DNA from: Arachidicoccus soli
Lineage (GTDB): Bacteria; Bacteroidota; Bacteroidia; Chitinophagales; Chitinophagaceae
Assembly (NCBI RefSeq): GCF_003600625.1
Contig: NZ_CP032489.1
Span: 1,240,001 to 1,304,000, forward strand
Length of the DNA stretch: 64,000 nucleotides
Direction: 5' to 3'
In this document: one piece after another, positions 44,458 through 53,115 of the stretch
Layout of the letters: each line of letters starts with the position of its first letter
Position numbering within the stretch: the stretch's first letter is position 1
The notes under the pieces: generated by a model
Told to the model about the DNA's origin: nothing
Databases searched by the model: none
Seen by the model: only the letters and a program-made list of their open reading frames with translations
Made by a program: the position numbers and the translations under genes

Positions 44458-45018
44458 ATGTTAAAACTGGTTAACTATAAAAACCTTTCTGATGACGATT
44501 TAGCCGTCATTATAAGTATGGAGTCAAAAGCATTTGATGAAGTTTATGCACGTTATTATCCTGTCCTTACGAGGGTGGCATACGGCATGCTCAATGATAC
44601 TTCTGCGATTGAAGACCTAGTACAAGATGTATTTATTTCTTTGTACAACAGAAGAAAGCATATAACTTTTAAAGTCTCCATTAAATCTTATTTATGTAAA
44701 GCTATTCGTTTAAAAATTTTTAACGAATACAGGTCTAAAGCTGTTCATTTGAAGTATTGCAAAAACGATTTTTTCCCCAATTGCAGCAAAAACGATTTTC
44801 TTAGCATTGAAACAAAAGAGCTTTCTATGAAAATCAAAAATGTATATCAAAAATTACCAAATAAATGCCGGGAAGTCTTTTATTTAAGTAGGCAATGGGG
44901 ATTTTCTCAAAAAGATATTTCTCAAAAATTACAAATATCAGTTAGTACTGTTGAAAAACATATAGGGAAAGCTTTGAGGATTTTCAGAGAAGAACTTTAT
45001 GAGTATTCTATCAATTAA
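44458..45018 (+). CDS. ECF sigma-70 factor (FecI-like, Bacteroidetes type) leading a sugar operon
   Basis: The 186-residue protein has sigma region 2 (FDEVYARYYPVLTRVAYGML, AIEDLVQDVFISLY) and region 4 (LPNKCREVFYLSRQWGFSQK, ISVSTVEKHIGKAL). It resembles the FecI-like sigma factors expanded in Bacteroidota, which are usually followed by a FecR-type anti-sigma and a SusC/D pair. Here no fecR follows; instead a sugar transporter starts 23 bp later, so the gene heads a catabolic operon. How its activity is held in check is not visible. Confidence 0.88.
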   Translation: MLKLVNYKNLSDDDLAVIISMESKAFDEVYARYYPVLTRVAYGMLNDTSAIEDLVQDVFISLYNRRKHITFKVSIKSYLCKAIRLKIFNEYRSKAVHLKYCKNDFFPNCSKNDFLSIETKELSMKIKNVYQKLPNKCREVFYLSRQWGFSQKDISQKLQISVSTVEKHIGKALRIFREELYEYSIN

Positions 45019-45041
45019 TTATTAAGAAGAAAAAATTGACA

Positions 45042-46283
45042 ATGTCAAATCCAAAATTTACAGAGAAAAAATACCTTGTTACTTATAGCTTTGTTACTGC
45101 TTTATTTATGATTTGGGGTATTTCACTTTCCATGTGTGATGTACTCAATAAGCATTTTCAAAATGTGCTGCATTTAAGTAAATCCCAGTCTGGTTTAATA
45201 CAGTTTTCGGTCTTTGGTGCTTATGCTCTTATGAGTATTCCTGCAGGTATGTTCCTTAAAAGGTTTGGATATAAAAGAGGCGTTTTGTTTGGGCTGTTTT
45301 TATTTGTTTTAGGAACCTTTTTATTTCTGCCTGCTGCTGACAATGCCTCTTTTAGTATGTTTCGAATTGCGCTCTTTGTTTTAGGCTGTGGCATGGCCAC
45401 TTTAGAAACGGTAGCTCACCCTTTTGCAGCATCCTTAGGTGATCAAAGGACCAGTGATCGGAGAATCAACTTTTCTCAAGCCTTTAATGCAGTTGGCACA
45501 ATGATAGGCCCCGCGATTGGCACCTATTTTTTATTAAGAGCAACAGAAAATACCAATGATTTATCTTCAGTAAAAATGCTCTATGTTTCAATTGGCATTA
45601 TCGTGATTTTATTTGCCTTGGTTTTTGCATTTGTAAAGATTCCAAAATTCGCGGATGTGCACGCTGAAAATGTAGAAGATGCTATGGCTGTAAATATAGA
45701 TACCAGCCCAAATAAAAAACTCTTTTCACATCGTCATTTTATTTGGTCAATCATTGCACAATTTTTTAACGTAGCAGCGCAGGCCGGCACTTGGGCATTC
45801 TTCATCAATTACGTACATGAGAAAATGGGGTTTACCGTACAGTCGGCGGGAAACTATATGATTATATTTATGGCCATGATGGCGTTGGGTAGAATTGTAG
45901 GCACATATTTAATGAAATTTATTGCTCCTAACAAGTTACTTGCCTCTTTTGCTTTAGGGAATATTATTTGCTGTTTATTAGTTGCGCAGGGCTTGGGGAG
46001 TGTTTCCTTTATTGCGCTTTTAATGATAAATTTCTTTTTTAGTATAATGTATCCTACTATTTTTAGTTTGGGTCTTAAGAATCTTGGAAGCCACACACAG
46101 CAAGCATCTTCTTTTATTTCAATGGGTGTTGTTGGAGGTGCTATTCTACCATATTTTATGGGTAAAATAGCCAATGTAAATATTGCATCTGCTTACTATC
46201 TTCCGATTGTCTGCTATTTTATTATCTTCTTATTTGCTGTTAAATTTTACAAGGTGAGACTGAATAATTCAAATATAAAATAG
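45042..46283 (+). CDS. FucP-like sugar:H+ symporter (MFS)
   Basis: From the ATG at 45042 the product is 413 residues (a TTG two codons earlier is less likely) with about twelve membrane segments. FMIWGISLSMCDVLNKHFQN and SGLIQFSVFGAYALMSIPAG match the FucP/GluP branch of the major facilitator superfamily. It probably imports a monosaccharide released by the neighbouring glycosidase. The exact sugar (fucose, glucose, galactose or another) cannot be read. Confidence 0.87.
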   Translation: MSNPKFTEKKYLVTYSFVTALFMIWGISLSMCDVLNKHFQNVLHLSKSQSGLIQFSVFGAYALMSIPAGMFLKRFGYKRGVLFGLFLFVLGTFLFLPAADNASFSMFRIALFVLGCGMATLETVAHPFAASLGDQRTSDRRINFSQAFNAVGTMIGPAIGTYFLLRATENTNDLSSVKMLYVSIGIIVILFALVFAFVKIPKFADVHAENVEDAMAVNIDTSPNKKLFSHRHFIWSIIAQFFNVAAQAGTWAFFINYVHEKMGFTVQSAGNYMIIFMAMMALGRIVGTYLMKFIAPNKLLASFALGNIICCLLVAQGLGSVSFIALLMINFFFSIMYPTIFSLGLKNLGSHTQQASSFISMGVVGGAILPYFMGKIANVNIASAYYLPIVCYFIIFLFAVKFYKVRLNNSNIK

Positions 46284-46361
46284 AGGTAGGCTTATAATTT
46301 GGGTACATATAAAGATATCTGAATTATAGATCCATGCGCAGATTAAAATATTCAAAAAAGA

Positions 46362-47759
46362 ATGATCAAATTTCTATTCCTTCTTCTATTTCTTCCAATT
46401 AGTTTAGGGGCTCAAGAATTAACTTGTGACAATACAAATATTCAAGACGCCTATAACCTAGCTGTTAATACAATGAATATAAATGTAAGGAGAGGGATTT
46501 TGGCTGCAGGGGGTGACTATGGTGGAGAGTGGGTTCGAGATATAGCCATTAACTCCTGGAATGGCGCTAGTCTTTTACGACCAAAAGTAGCAGAGAAATC
46601 GCTTTGGAGTGTAACTAAAAACAGAGATACAATTGGTCACCAATATTGGGACAGAATGATTTGGGTAATAGCGGCACTTCATCATTATGATATAACGGGT
46701 GATAAAGTTTTTTTAAAACAAGCATACGAATGCGCACGCAACTCTATTCAACAATTAGAAGAACAAGCTTTTGATAAAAACTATGGATTATTCACTGGGC
46801 CTTCGGTATTTAACGATGGTATAGCAGGGTACCCAAAACCGATTGACAATGATAATATTCATTCGACTTACATATTAGACTATCCCAATGCCAAAAGCAT
46901 TAAATGTTTGAGTACTAATTGTGTTTATTATGAAGCTTATATTTCTTTAATTAAAATGGAAAAGCTGTTAAATATAGATAAGGATCTATCTGAATTATTT
47001 AAAGAAAAAGCTGGAAGACTTAAAGAGCGTATCCTTAAGTACTTCTATAATGAAAATGAAAATAGTCTTTATTATTTAATAGAAGGGAATGGTAAAGTAG
47101 ATAAATATCAAGAAGGACTAGGTATTTCATTTGCCATTATGTTTGGCATTGTAAATAAATTGCAGGCTTATAAAATCTTGCAAAAGGTACAGGTTTCAAA
47201 TTTTGGCATTACATCCATCTACCCTGCATTTCCAAGATTCTCTAAAGATAAACCGGGTCGTCACAACAATCTAATTTGGCCAATGGTTAACGGATTCTTT
47301 GCTCAAGCATCTATTATTGCAGAGGATAAAAAATCATATGACAAAGAATTGGAGGGCTTAACACATTTAGCTTTAGACGAAGATAAAGGCGATTATCAGT
47401 TTCGGGAAATATATAATCCGGATACGGGTACGCCATATGGTGGCTGGCAAAAGGGAAGTTTGACTCAATCTTGCAGGTTGCAAACTTGGTCAGCAACAGC
47501 ATATATTAATATGGTTGACTTTGGAATGATTGGCTTAAGATTTAAAAAAGAAGGGATAGTTTTTTCACCTTACTTACCTCCTACTATTCATTTATTGTCT
47601 TTAAAGAATATACATTATCGCAATGCAATCCTGAATATTATTATTAAAGGAAATGGCGAAACAATCAAATCATTTATTTTAAACGGAGAAAAGCAAAAGG
47701 ATGCTGCGATAAATGCCAATATTCATGGAGAAAATAACATCATTATTGAATTAATTTAA
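46362..47759 (+). CDS. Secreted six-hairpin (alpha/alpha)6 glycosidase, family not certain
   Basis: The 465-residue protein has a signal peptide (cleavage at LGAQ, residue 18). The body consists of helical hairpins with GGEWVRDIAINSWNGASLL, YWDRMIWVIAALHHYDITGD, PKPIDNDNIHSTYILD, WPMVNGFFAQAS and TGTPYGGWQKGS. WxRD near the N-terminus and the repeated aromatic/acidic hairpins recall GH63/GH37-like and glycogen-debranching-type enzymes. I cannot assign a family. It follows the transporter by 78 bp and precedes the SGNH hydrolase by 11 bp, so it should act on the sugar handled by this operon. Confidence 0.7.
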   Translation: MIKFLFLLLFLPISLGAQELTCDNTNIQDAYNLAVNTMNINVRRGILAAGGDYGGEWVRDIAINSWNGASLLRPKVAEKSLWSVTKNRDTIGHQYWDRMIWVIAALHHYDITGDKVFLKQAYECARNSIQQLEEQAFDKNYGLFTGPSVFNDGIAGYPKPIDNDNIHSTYILDYPNAKSIKCLSTNCVYYEAYISLIKMEKLLNIDKDLSELFKEKAGRLKERILKYFYNENENSLYYLIEGNGKVDKYQEGLGISFAIMFGIVNKLQAYKILQKVQVSNFGITSIYPAFPRFSKDKPGRHNNLIWPMVNGFFAQASIIAEDKKSYDKELEGLTHLALDEDKGDYQFREIYNPDTGTPYGGWQKGSLTQSCRLQTWSATAYINMVDFGMIGLRFKKEGIVFSPYLPPTIHLLSLKNIHYRNAILNIIIKGNGETIKSFILNGEKQKDAAINANIHGENNIIIELI

Positions 47760-47770
47760 ACAATAAAATT

Positions 47771-48457
47771 ATGAGCAAATCACTATTATTATTTGTCGCA
47801 ATGGGATTTTTCTTAGTAAAAGCAGAAGCCCAAAAAGGTGATTGGGCGGCATTTGGTCGTTATGAGAAAGCAAATGAACAGGTTAAAGCATTACCTCAAT
47901 CAAAACGAGCAGTTGTTTTTATGGGAAATTCTATTACCGATTTTTGGATAAATAGTGATTCGGCCTTTTTTGCAAATAATAATTATATAGATAGGGGTAT
48001 CAGTGGACAAACTACTTCTCAAATGCTTGTAAGGTTTAGAAAGGATGTTATTGATTTACACCCAAAAGCAGTTATTATTTTAGCCGGAACGAATGACATA
48101 GCAGGCAATACAGGTGATATATCTTTGGAAAATATTTTGGGTAATATTGCCTCAATGGCAGAGCTTGCGAAACAACATCATATCAAAGTATTGCTTTGCT
48201 CGATAACTCCTGCTTTTGATTATCCATGGCATAGAGGCATGCAGCCCAATATTAAGATCCCTGTTTTAAATAATATGCTGGAAAACTATGCTAAAGAAAA
48301 CCATTTTGCATATGTAGATTATTTCTCAGCACTCAATGATGGGAATAACGGAATGAAGAAAGGTTTGGCCAAAGATGGTGTTCATCCTACACTGGAAGGT
48401 TACAAGATAATGGAAAGTATCGCGAATAAATCAATCAAAAAGATAATACATCACTAA
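47771..48457 (+). CDS. Secreted SGNH/GDSL hydrolase
   Basis: The 228-residue protein has a signal peptide (KAEAQ end, about residue 21). The SGNH blocks are present: FMGNSITDFW (block I, nucleophile Ser), GISGQTTSQM (block II Gly), LAGTNDIAGN (block III Asn) and DGVHPTLEGYKIM (block V, catalytic Asp and His). Such enzymes often remove acetyl or other acyl groups from glycans, fitting the glycosidase next to it. An IS lies 17 bp downstream. Confidence 0.9.
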   Translation: MSKSLLLFVAMGFFLVKAEAQKGDWAAFGRYEKANEQVKALPQSKRAVVFMGNSITDFWINSDSAFFANNNYIDRGISGQTTSQMLVRFRKDVIDLHPKAVIILAGTNDIAGNTGDISLENILGNIASMAELAKQHHIKVLLCSITPAFDYPWHRGMQPNIKIPVLNNMLENYAKENHFAYVDYFSALNDGNNGMKKGLAKDGVHPTLEGYKIMESIANKSIKKIIHH

Positions 48458-48531
48458 TAATATTTAATTGTCGTATAGCATAAGATAGGTTACACTTTTT
48501 GAGAACCGTTAAGAAATATATATTTCAGTTT

Positions 48532-48555
48532 GACCCTTAAGGGTTTTTAAGGGTC
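48532..48555 (-). terminator. Hairpin inside the IS end
   Basis: GACCCTTAA and TTAAGGGTC form a perfect 9-bp stem with a 6-nt loop between the IS end and the transposase stop. It may end the transposase transcript or block read-through from the upstream sugar genes. Confidence 0.6.
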
Positions 48556-48616
48556 GTATTCGTAGCAATACATAGGTAACAGTTTTTATTTTAGTTCTTT
48601 GACATAAGACAGGTTT

Positions 48617-49786
48617 CTACCAATCAATGGCGGTAATCGTGTAAGGGAAGGTTTGAACAATTTCATAGTTCTGTCGGATGTTGAGGCAATGATTTTCTAT
48701 ATTTACTTCAGCGACCACATAGCTGTACTTAAATCGTTCGTGCAGGATAAAACACTCATTAGGCAAGCGAAGTTTCAAATCACTTCGGATGTATCGGATA
48801 TAATACACGCAACCTCCGCGAAGCGGTATATGGACTTTGCCGTCCATATTAGGCAAATGGATATTTCCTTTGTAACATATGGGTTTTAAGGCTAATGCCT
48901 GCATCTCATCGGGAGTTTTGTGCTGTTGCGAACTGTAACGGTGATGACTATTGTGAAACGTAATGAATGCTTTTTCCTGTACGGATAAGTCATTCAAATT
49001 TTCAAAAGTATAAGCTCTTAAAAATCGCTTCTGATAGGTATCATTAAACTTTTCGATGATGCCGTTACGCCAAGGTTCTTTTACCGGAATGAATATCGGA
49101 GTCACCCCTTGGCTAAGGGCAAATCGGACAATGCTGCCAAAGCTGCGCGGATAACGGTTAGAACCCCGAAAGGCTAATTCGTTATCCATTTGCAAGGCAT
49201 CGGGCATACCGTTTTTTTGCCAAAACGCAGCGAGGGCTGCCACAATGCCCACAGACGACTTGGTACGTACCGCTTTCACATAACAGGTATGCGTAGTAAT
49301 ATCTATCAGATTAATGCTGTAAAACATACCATCGCCCTTGATGTATCTGGGACCAACCAAATCCATTTGATGTGTATGCCAGAATGTTTCAGGATAAGCT
49401 TTACCCGGCATCTTTTGTTCCAAAGGCTTATTCAAGCCATGTTTTGCAATCACACGGTTAATAGTCCATACCGGTGCAACAGGCATTGCCCTGCGTTGCA
49501 TCTCGTATTGAATGGATATAGCACCAATCTGTGCCATTTTCTCCTGCATCAATTCTGTACGTATCAACAAAATATTCTGTTCCATTGCAGCATCTACAGA
49601 TGCACAAGGCGTGTGAGGCGCCCGGCTTTGTTCTTCCCACCAGTTGCCTTGTGGGTTATTCTTGTAACGGCTTATCCAATGATACAACCATTTGCGGCTT
49701 TTATTAAAACGATGCGCTATTGCTGCCGCTTTTTCTTTTGCCAAATATAGCCTTATGGCTTCCTGTCTTTGCTGAATATCATCCAT
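48617..49786 (-). CDS. IS481-like transposase with rve integrase core
   Basis: The 389-residue protein has an N-terminal helix-turn-helix (AIRLYLAKEKAAAIAHRFNKS) and an integrase core with the DDE set: HQMDLVGPRYIKG, ALQMDNELAFRG and NGIIEKFNDTYQKRF. The C-terminal domain (GCVYYIRYIRSDLKLRLPNE) is beta-rich. It is of the IS481 general type but differs clearly from the element at 25226. The frame is intact and reads against the host operon. Confidence 0.85.
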   Translation of the reverse strand: MDDIQQRQEAIRLYLAKEKAAAIAHRFNKSRKWLYHWISRYKNNPQGNWWEEQSRAPHTPCASVDAAMEQNILLIRTELMQEKMAQIGAISIQYEMQRRAMPVAPVWTINRVIAKHGLNKPLEQKMPGKAYPETFWHTHQMDLVGPRYIKGDGMFYSINLIDITTHTCYVKAVRTKSSVGIVAALAAFWQKNGMPDALQMDNELAFRGSNRYPRSFGSIVRFALSQGVTPIFIPVKEPWRNGIIEKFNDTYQKRFLRAYTFENLNDLSVQEKAFITFHNSHHRYSSQQHKTPDEMQALALKPICYKGNIHLPNMDGKVHIPLRGGCVYYIRYIRSDLKLRLPNECFILHERFKYSYVVAEVNIENHCLNIRQNYEIVQTFPYTITAIDW

Positions 49787-49917
49787 TGTTATTTTTTAGA
49801 TGATTATCAGCTTTTTATGTCAAAGAACTTCAAAAGTGTAACCTATGTTGTGCTACACAGAAAAGTGTAACCTATGTTATGCTATTTATCATTTAATCAT
49901 TAAAACAAAAACATAAG

Positions 49918-50799
49918 ATGACGAAAAATTGCCCGGAACATTTGGTTGCCGGAATTGATATTGGGGGCTCACATATCACCATTGGACTGATAGATTTAAA
50001 GAAAAAAGAATGCATTGAGAATATACATGTGAGAGATTTCGTTGATAGCCACGCAACTGCAGAAGAGATTTTAGCCAAATGGGCGGATGCAATTAAAGAA
50101 TTATGGGTTCAGTCAGATGCTATTATTAAAAAAATAGGATTTGCCATGCCAGGACCTTTTGATTATCCAAATGGTATTTGTTTAATAAAAGGCTTTAATA
50201 AATATGAATCATTGTATGGTATGAATATCCGGAAGGAATTGGCAGAAAGGTTAAATATTGAACCCCATAATATTTTGTTTAGAAATGATGCGGAAGCCTT
50301 TTTAGAAGGAGAGGTTTTTTGCGGTTCTATAAAAGGATATTCCAATTCCATTGGTATTACTTTGGGAACAGGATTAGGCTCTGCCATTTGCAAAAATGGA
50401 AAAACTGTGGATGCTGAATTGAGTGTTATGGATTACCACGGAGAGTATATTGAGGAAAGTGTATCTACACGTGGTTTAGTGCGTAATTATTTTCGATTAA
50501 CAAACAAGCAGCTAAAAGATGCAAAAGCAGTAGTCGCTTTATATCCAAAAGATGAAAATGCTGTAAAATCTTTTGAGATATTTGCCAAGGATTTAAGCTG
50601 GTTTTTAATCCGGTTTATTCAAAAGGAAGACCCGGAAGCACTTGTTATCGGTGGTAATATAGCCCAGGCCTGGGAAATGTTTATGCCCACAGTAATTCAA
50701 CATTTAGAGCGTGAATTGAATGTTGTACCAAGAATTGTTAAATCTGCATTGATGGAAAATGCTGCATTGATTGGAGGCGCTTGCAATCACAGTCTTTAA
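49918..50799 (+). CDS. ROK family sugar kinase
   Basis: The 293-residue protein has the ROK/actin-fold phosphate loops: VAGIDIGGSHITIGLI and ITLGTGLGSAI. FRNDAEAFLEGE carries the catalytic Asp. It lacks the helix-turn-helix of ROK repressors and the full CxCGxxGCxE zinc motif of classic glucokinases, so it is a kinase of an undefined hexose. It lies downstream of the IS and, before insertion, would have followed the SGNH hydrolase gene by roughly 50 bp. Its transcription may now depend on a promoter in or beside the IS. A terminator follows. Confidence 0.85.
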   Translation: MTKNCPEHLVAGIDIGGSHITIGLIDLKKKECIENIHVRDFVDSHATAEEILAKWADAIKELWVQSDAIIKKIGFAMPGPFDYPNGICLIKGFNKYESLYGMNIRKELAERLNIEPHNILFRNDAEAFLEGEVFCGSIKGYSNSIGITLGTGLGSAICKNGKTVDAELSVMDYHGEYIEESVSTRGLVRNYFRLTNKQLKDAKAVVALYPKDENAVKSFEIFAKDLSWFLIRFIQKEDPEALVIGGNIAQAWEMFMPTVIQHLERELNVVPRIVKSALMENAALIGGACNHSL

Positions 50800-50812
50800 T
50801 TAAAGGTAAAGT

Positions 50813-50850
50813 GAAAATTGGCTATCCGAAAAACAAAATAGCTAATTTTC
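50813..50850 (+). terminator. Terminator after the ROK kinase gene
   Basis: GAAAATTGGCTAT (50813-50825) pairs with ATAGCTAATTTTC (50838-50850), 13 bp with one G-T pair, followed by a T-rich tail. It marks the probable end of the sugar operon. Confidence 0.75.
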
Positions 50851-50917
50851 ATTTTATTTACCTATTTCAAAACGCATAATGGTTTAAATAAAAATCTCAA
50901 TAGCATTAATAACCAAC

Positions 50918-51625
50918 TTAGTTATTCTTTCTCAACTGTTCCAATGTAGCCGAAAAATCTTTGGGTAAAGGTGCTTCTAAGGAATAAGTTTCTCCATTTA
51001 AGGTAAATCTCATATTATAGGAATGCAAAGCCAACCTACCCATAATGGGGCGCTCTTCCCATTGATTTTTGGAAAGATTATATTTCTTTTTGATAGCTGA
51101 AAGGTATATGCCGCGACCATCACCATATAATTCGTCGCACACTATGGGCTGTCCGAGGTATTGTGCATGTATTCTAATCTGATGCGTTCTACCGGTATGA
51201 ATCTGAAATTGTACCAGTGAATAATTTTTAAACGCTTCTATAGTCTCGTAATCGGTAACGGAAGGTTTGCCTTTACTATGCGCCAGCATCCTGCCATCTT
51301 TTGCGGGATGCTCCATTATAGGTGTATTCACTGTTCCGGAACTGGGACGTAAAACTCCGTTTACAATTCCTATATAAAACTTTTCGATTGCTCTGTCTTC
51401 GAAAAGTTGAGAAAGCTGTTTGTGTGTTCCGCTGTTTTTGGCGAATAGGATTAGACCACTCGTAAATTTATCCAAACGATGTACGGTAAAAATCTCCCCA
51501 TACTTCTGTTTCAAAAAATCTTTCAATGAAGGCTCCGACTGTTTACGATCCGGTACACTCAGCGTCCCGGATGGTTTGGAAATCGCAACGAAATCTTCGT
51601 TTTCAAATACAATATTCAGTTTCAT
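50918..51625 (-). CDS. RluA-family pseudouridine synthase
   Basis: The 235-residue enzyme converts uridine to pseudouridine in RNA. The catalytic Asp52 lies in VHRLDKFTSGLILFAK. HTGRTHQIRIHAQYLGQPIV and RLALHSYNMRF are the other conserved motifs. There is no S4 domain, as in RluA/TruC-like members. It starts MKLNIVFENEDFVAISKPSG. The target nucleotide is unknown. Confidence 0.92.
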   Translation of the reverse strand: MKLNIVFENEDFVAISKPSGTLSVPDRKQSEPSLKDFLKQKYGEIFTVHRLDKFTSGLILFAKNSGTHKQLSQLFEDRAIEKFYIGIVNGVLRPSSGTVNTPIMEHPAKDGRMLAHSKGKPSVTDYETIEAFKNYSLVQFQIHTGRTHQIRIHAQYLGQPIVCDELYGDGRGIYLSAIKKKYNLSKNQWEERPIMGRLALHSYNMRFTLNGETYSLEAPLPKDFSATLEQLRKNN

Positions 51626-51783
51626 TCAAATCTATTATCTGTTATATTCTTTTAACCTATTTCTAAATCAAGCAATTTAATTAATAGGTTCAGTCGACCA
51701 ACCATCATTTTTAATGAAGGTTACTGTCGTATTCTTAGCAATCTGTATATTGCAAACTCGCTCCAATTTTTATAGTTTCCTTT

Positions 51784-53061
51784 TTATTCTTTTTCTTTTT
51801 TAAGGGCTCTTTTTGTTATTGCTTTTTTAGCAACAGGTCTTTTTGTTTCCTTCCTGTCTTTAAAATCCTTTATTGGTTTTGTCTCTTTCTTTTTATAATC
51901 TACATTCCCGCTACTCTTTATATCATTTCTGCCTTTTCCTTCTTTTGTTAAAGTTATATTTTGGGCATTTTTTGTTTGTGAAGCATTCATATGTTTCAAC
52001 AGCCTGATTTCTTTGTCTGCCAAATAACGCCATTTACCACGGTCAACATTTTTTTTGGTTAGATTAGCAAACATTACGCGATCTAATTTTTTTACTTCAT
52101 AACCCAAATGTTCGAAAATACGGCGCACAATTCGATTCTTACCGCTGTGTATTTCAATACCGACAATGCTTTTATCTTTAGCATCTACATATCCAACAGC
52201 ATCTGCTTTTATCTCACCATCTTCCAAAACTAGTCCTGTCGCAATAGCCTCGGCATCTTTTTTTGCTAAGGGTTTATCTAAAGAGGCTTCGTATATTTTT
52301 TTTATTTGAAAAGAAGGATGTGTCAATTTCTGTGCTAATTCCCCATCGTTTGTCAATAGCAAAACACCTGTAGTATTTCTGTCTAAACGACCTACCGGAT
52401 AGATCCTGTCAGTATCTACTCCTTTTAAAATATCGATGACCGTTTTGCGACCTTTTTCATCTTTAGTCGTTGTAAGATGATCTTTAGGTTTATTCATCAA
52501 GATATAAACCAACTTCTTTTGCAACTCTATTTTTTTCCCTTTAAGCTTAATCGTGTCTTTCTCCGAAACTTTAAAAGCAGGTTCAAAAACCACGTCGCCA
52601 TTCACCTGTACAACTCCTTCTTTTACCAAATCAGCCGCTTCTCTCCTGCCGCAAATGCCTGCATGTGCAATGAACTTATTCAATGGCATTGCCTCTGAAG
52701 ATGCTTTTATATCTTCCACGAAACGTTCATTTTTTGTGCCGTAATTTTTTGTTTTAGATGTAGAGGCCTTCTCCTCAACTATTTGTTTAGGCGAAGTTTC
52801 ACTATTATATTTTGGCGAAATCTTATTTCGTTTATCATAATATCCTTCGGGTCGGTTATAAGGTTTTCCAAATTTATTTTTGCCGCCGAAAGGAATTTCA
52901 TTAGGTTTCTCTCCCCGCAGCTTTTCTGCTTTTATCCGGCGCAATTCATCACCGGCTTTACGCATCTCTGCTTTCGCTTTTCTTTTTTCCTGACGGTATT
53001 CCTCCTTAATCTTAGCATTCGATTTAGGATTAATAAATTTATCAAAAGCTTCTTTACCCAT
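51784..53061 (-). CDS. RluB/RsuA-family pseudouridine synthase with charged tails
   Basis: From the ATG at 53061 the product is 425 residues; an upstream ATG at 53103 adds an atypical 14-residue leader. The first 130 residues are Lys/Arg-rich and probably disordered. An S4 RNA-binding domain (MPLNKFIAHAGICGRREAAD) and a pseudouridine synthase domain follow, with the catalytic Asp in GRLDRNTTGVLLLTNDGEL. The C-terminal 60 residues are again Lys-rich. Charged extensions around RluB are common in Bacteroidota. It probably modifies U2605 of 23S rRNA or an equivalent site. Confidence 0.9.
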   Translation of the reverse strand: MGKEAFDKFINPKSNAKIKEEYRQEKRKAKAEMRKAGDELRRIKAEKLRGEKPNEIPFGGKNKFGKPYNRPEGYYDKRNKISPKYNSETSPKQIVEEKASTSKTKNYGTKNERFVEDIKASSEAMPLNKFIAHAGICGRREAADLVKEGVVQVNGDVVFEPAFKVSEKDTIKLKGKKIELQKKLVYILMNKPKDHLTTTKDEKGRKTVIDILKGVDTDRIYPVGRLDRNTTGVLLLTNDGELAQKLTHPSFQIKKIYEASLDKPLAKKDAEAIATGLVLEDGEIKADAVGYVDAKDKSIVGIEIHSGKNRIVRRIFEHLGYEVKKLDRVMFANLTKKNVDRGKWRYLADKEIRLLKHMNASQTKNAQNITLTKEGKGRNDIKSSGNVDYKKKETKPIKDFKDRKETKRPVAKKAITKRALKKEKE

Positions 53062-53115
53062 GGTTTTAGATGTTTGAAAGTTGAATGTAGGAAAGTCTAT
53101 CAATCTTAATTAAAA

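Larger units (their letters stand above)
48475..49885 (-). mobile_element. IS481-like insertion sequence, 1411 bp, with double repeats at each end
   Basis: The outer 25 bp at 48475-48499 and 49861-49885 are inverted copies with one mismatch (ATAGCATAA[G/C]ATAGGTTACACTTTT). A second, weaker copy lies inside each end (48563-48587 and 49832-49855), and AGTTCTTTGACATAA (48593-48607) is mirrored at 49815-49829. No target duplication is evident. The element splits a sugar operon between the SGNH hydrolase and ROK kinase genes. Confidence 0.88.
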
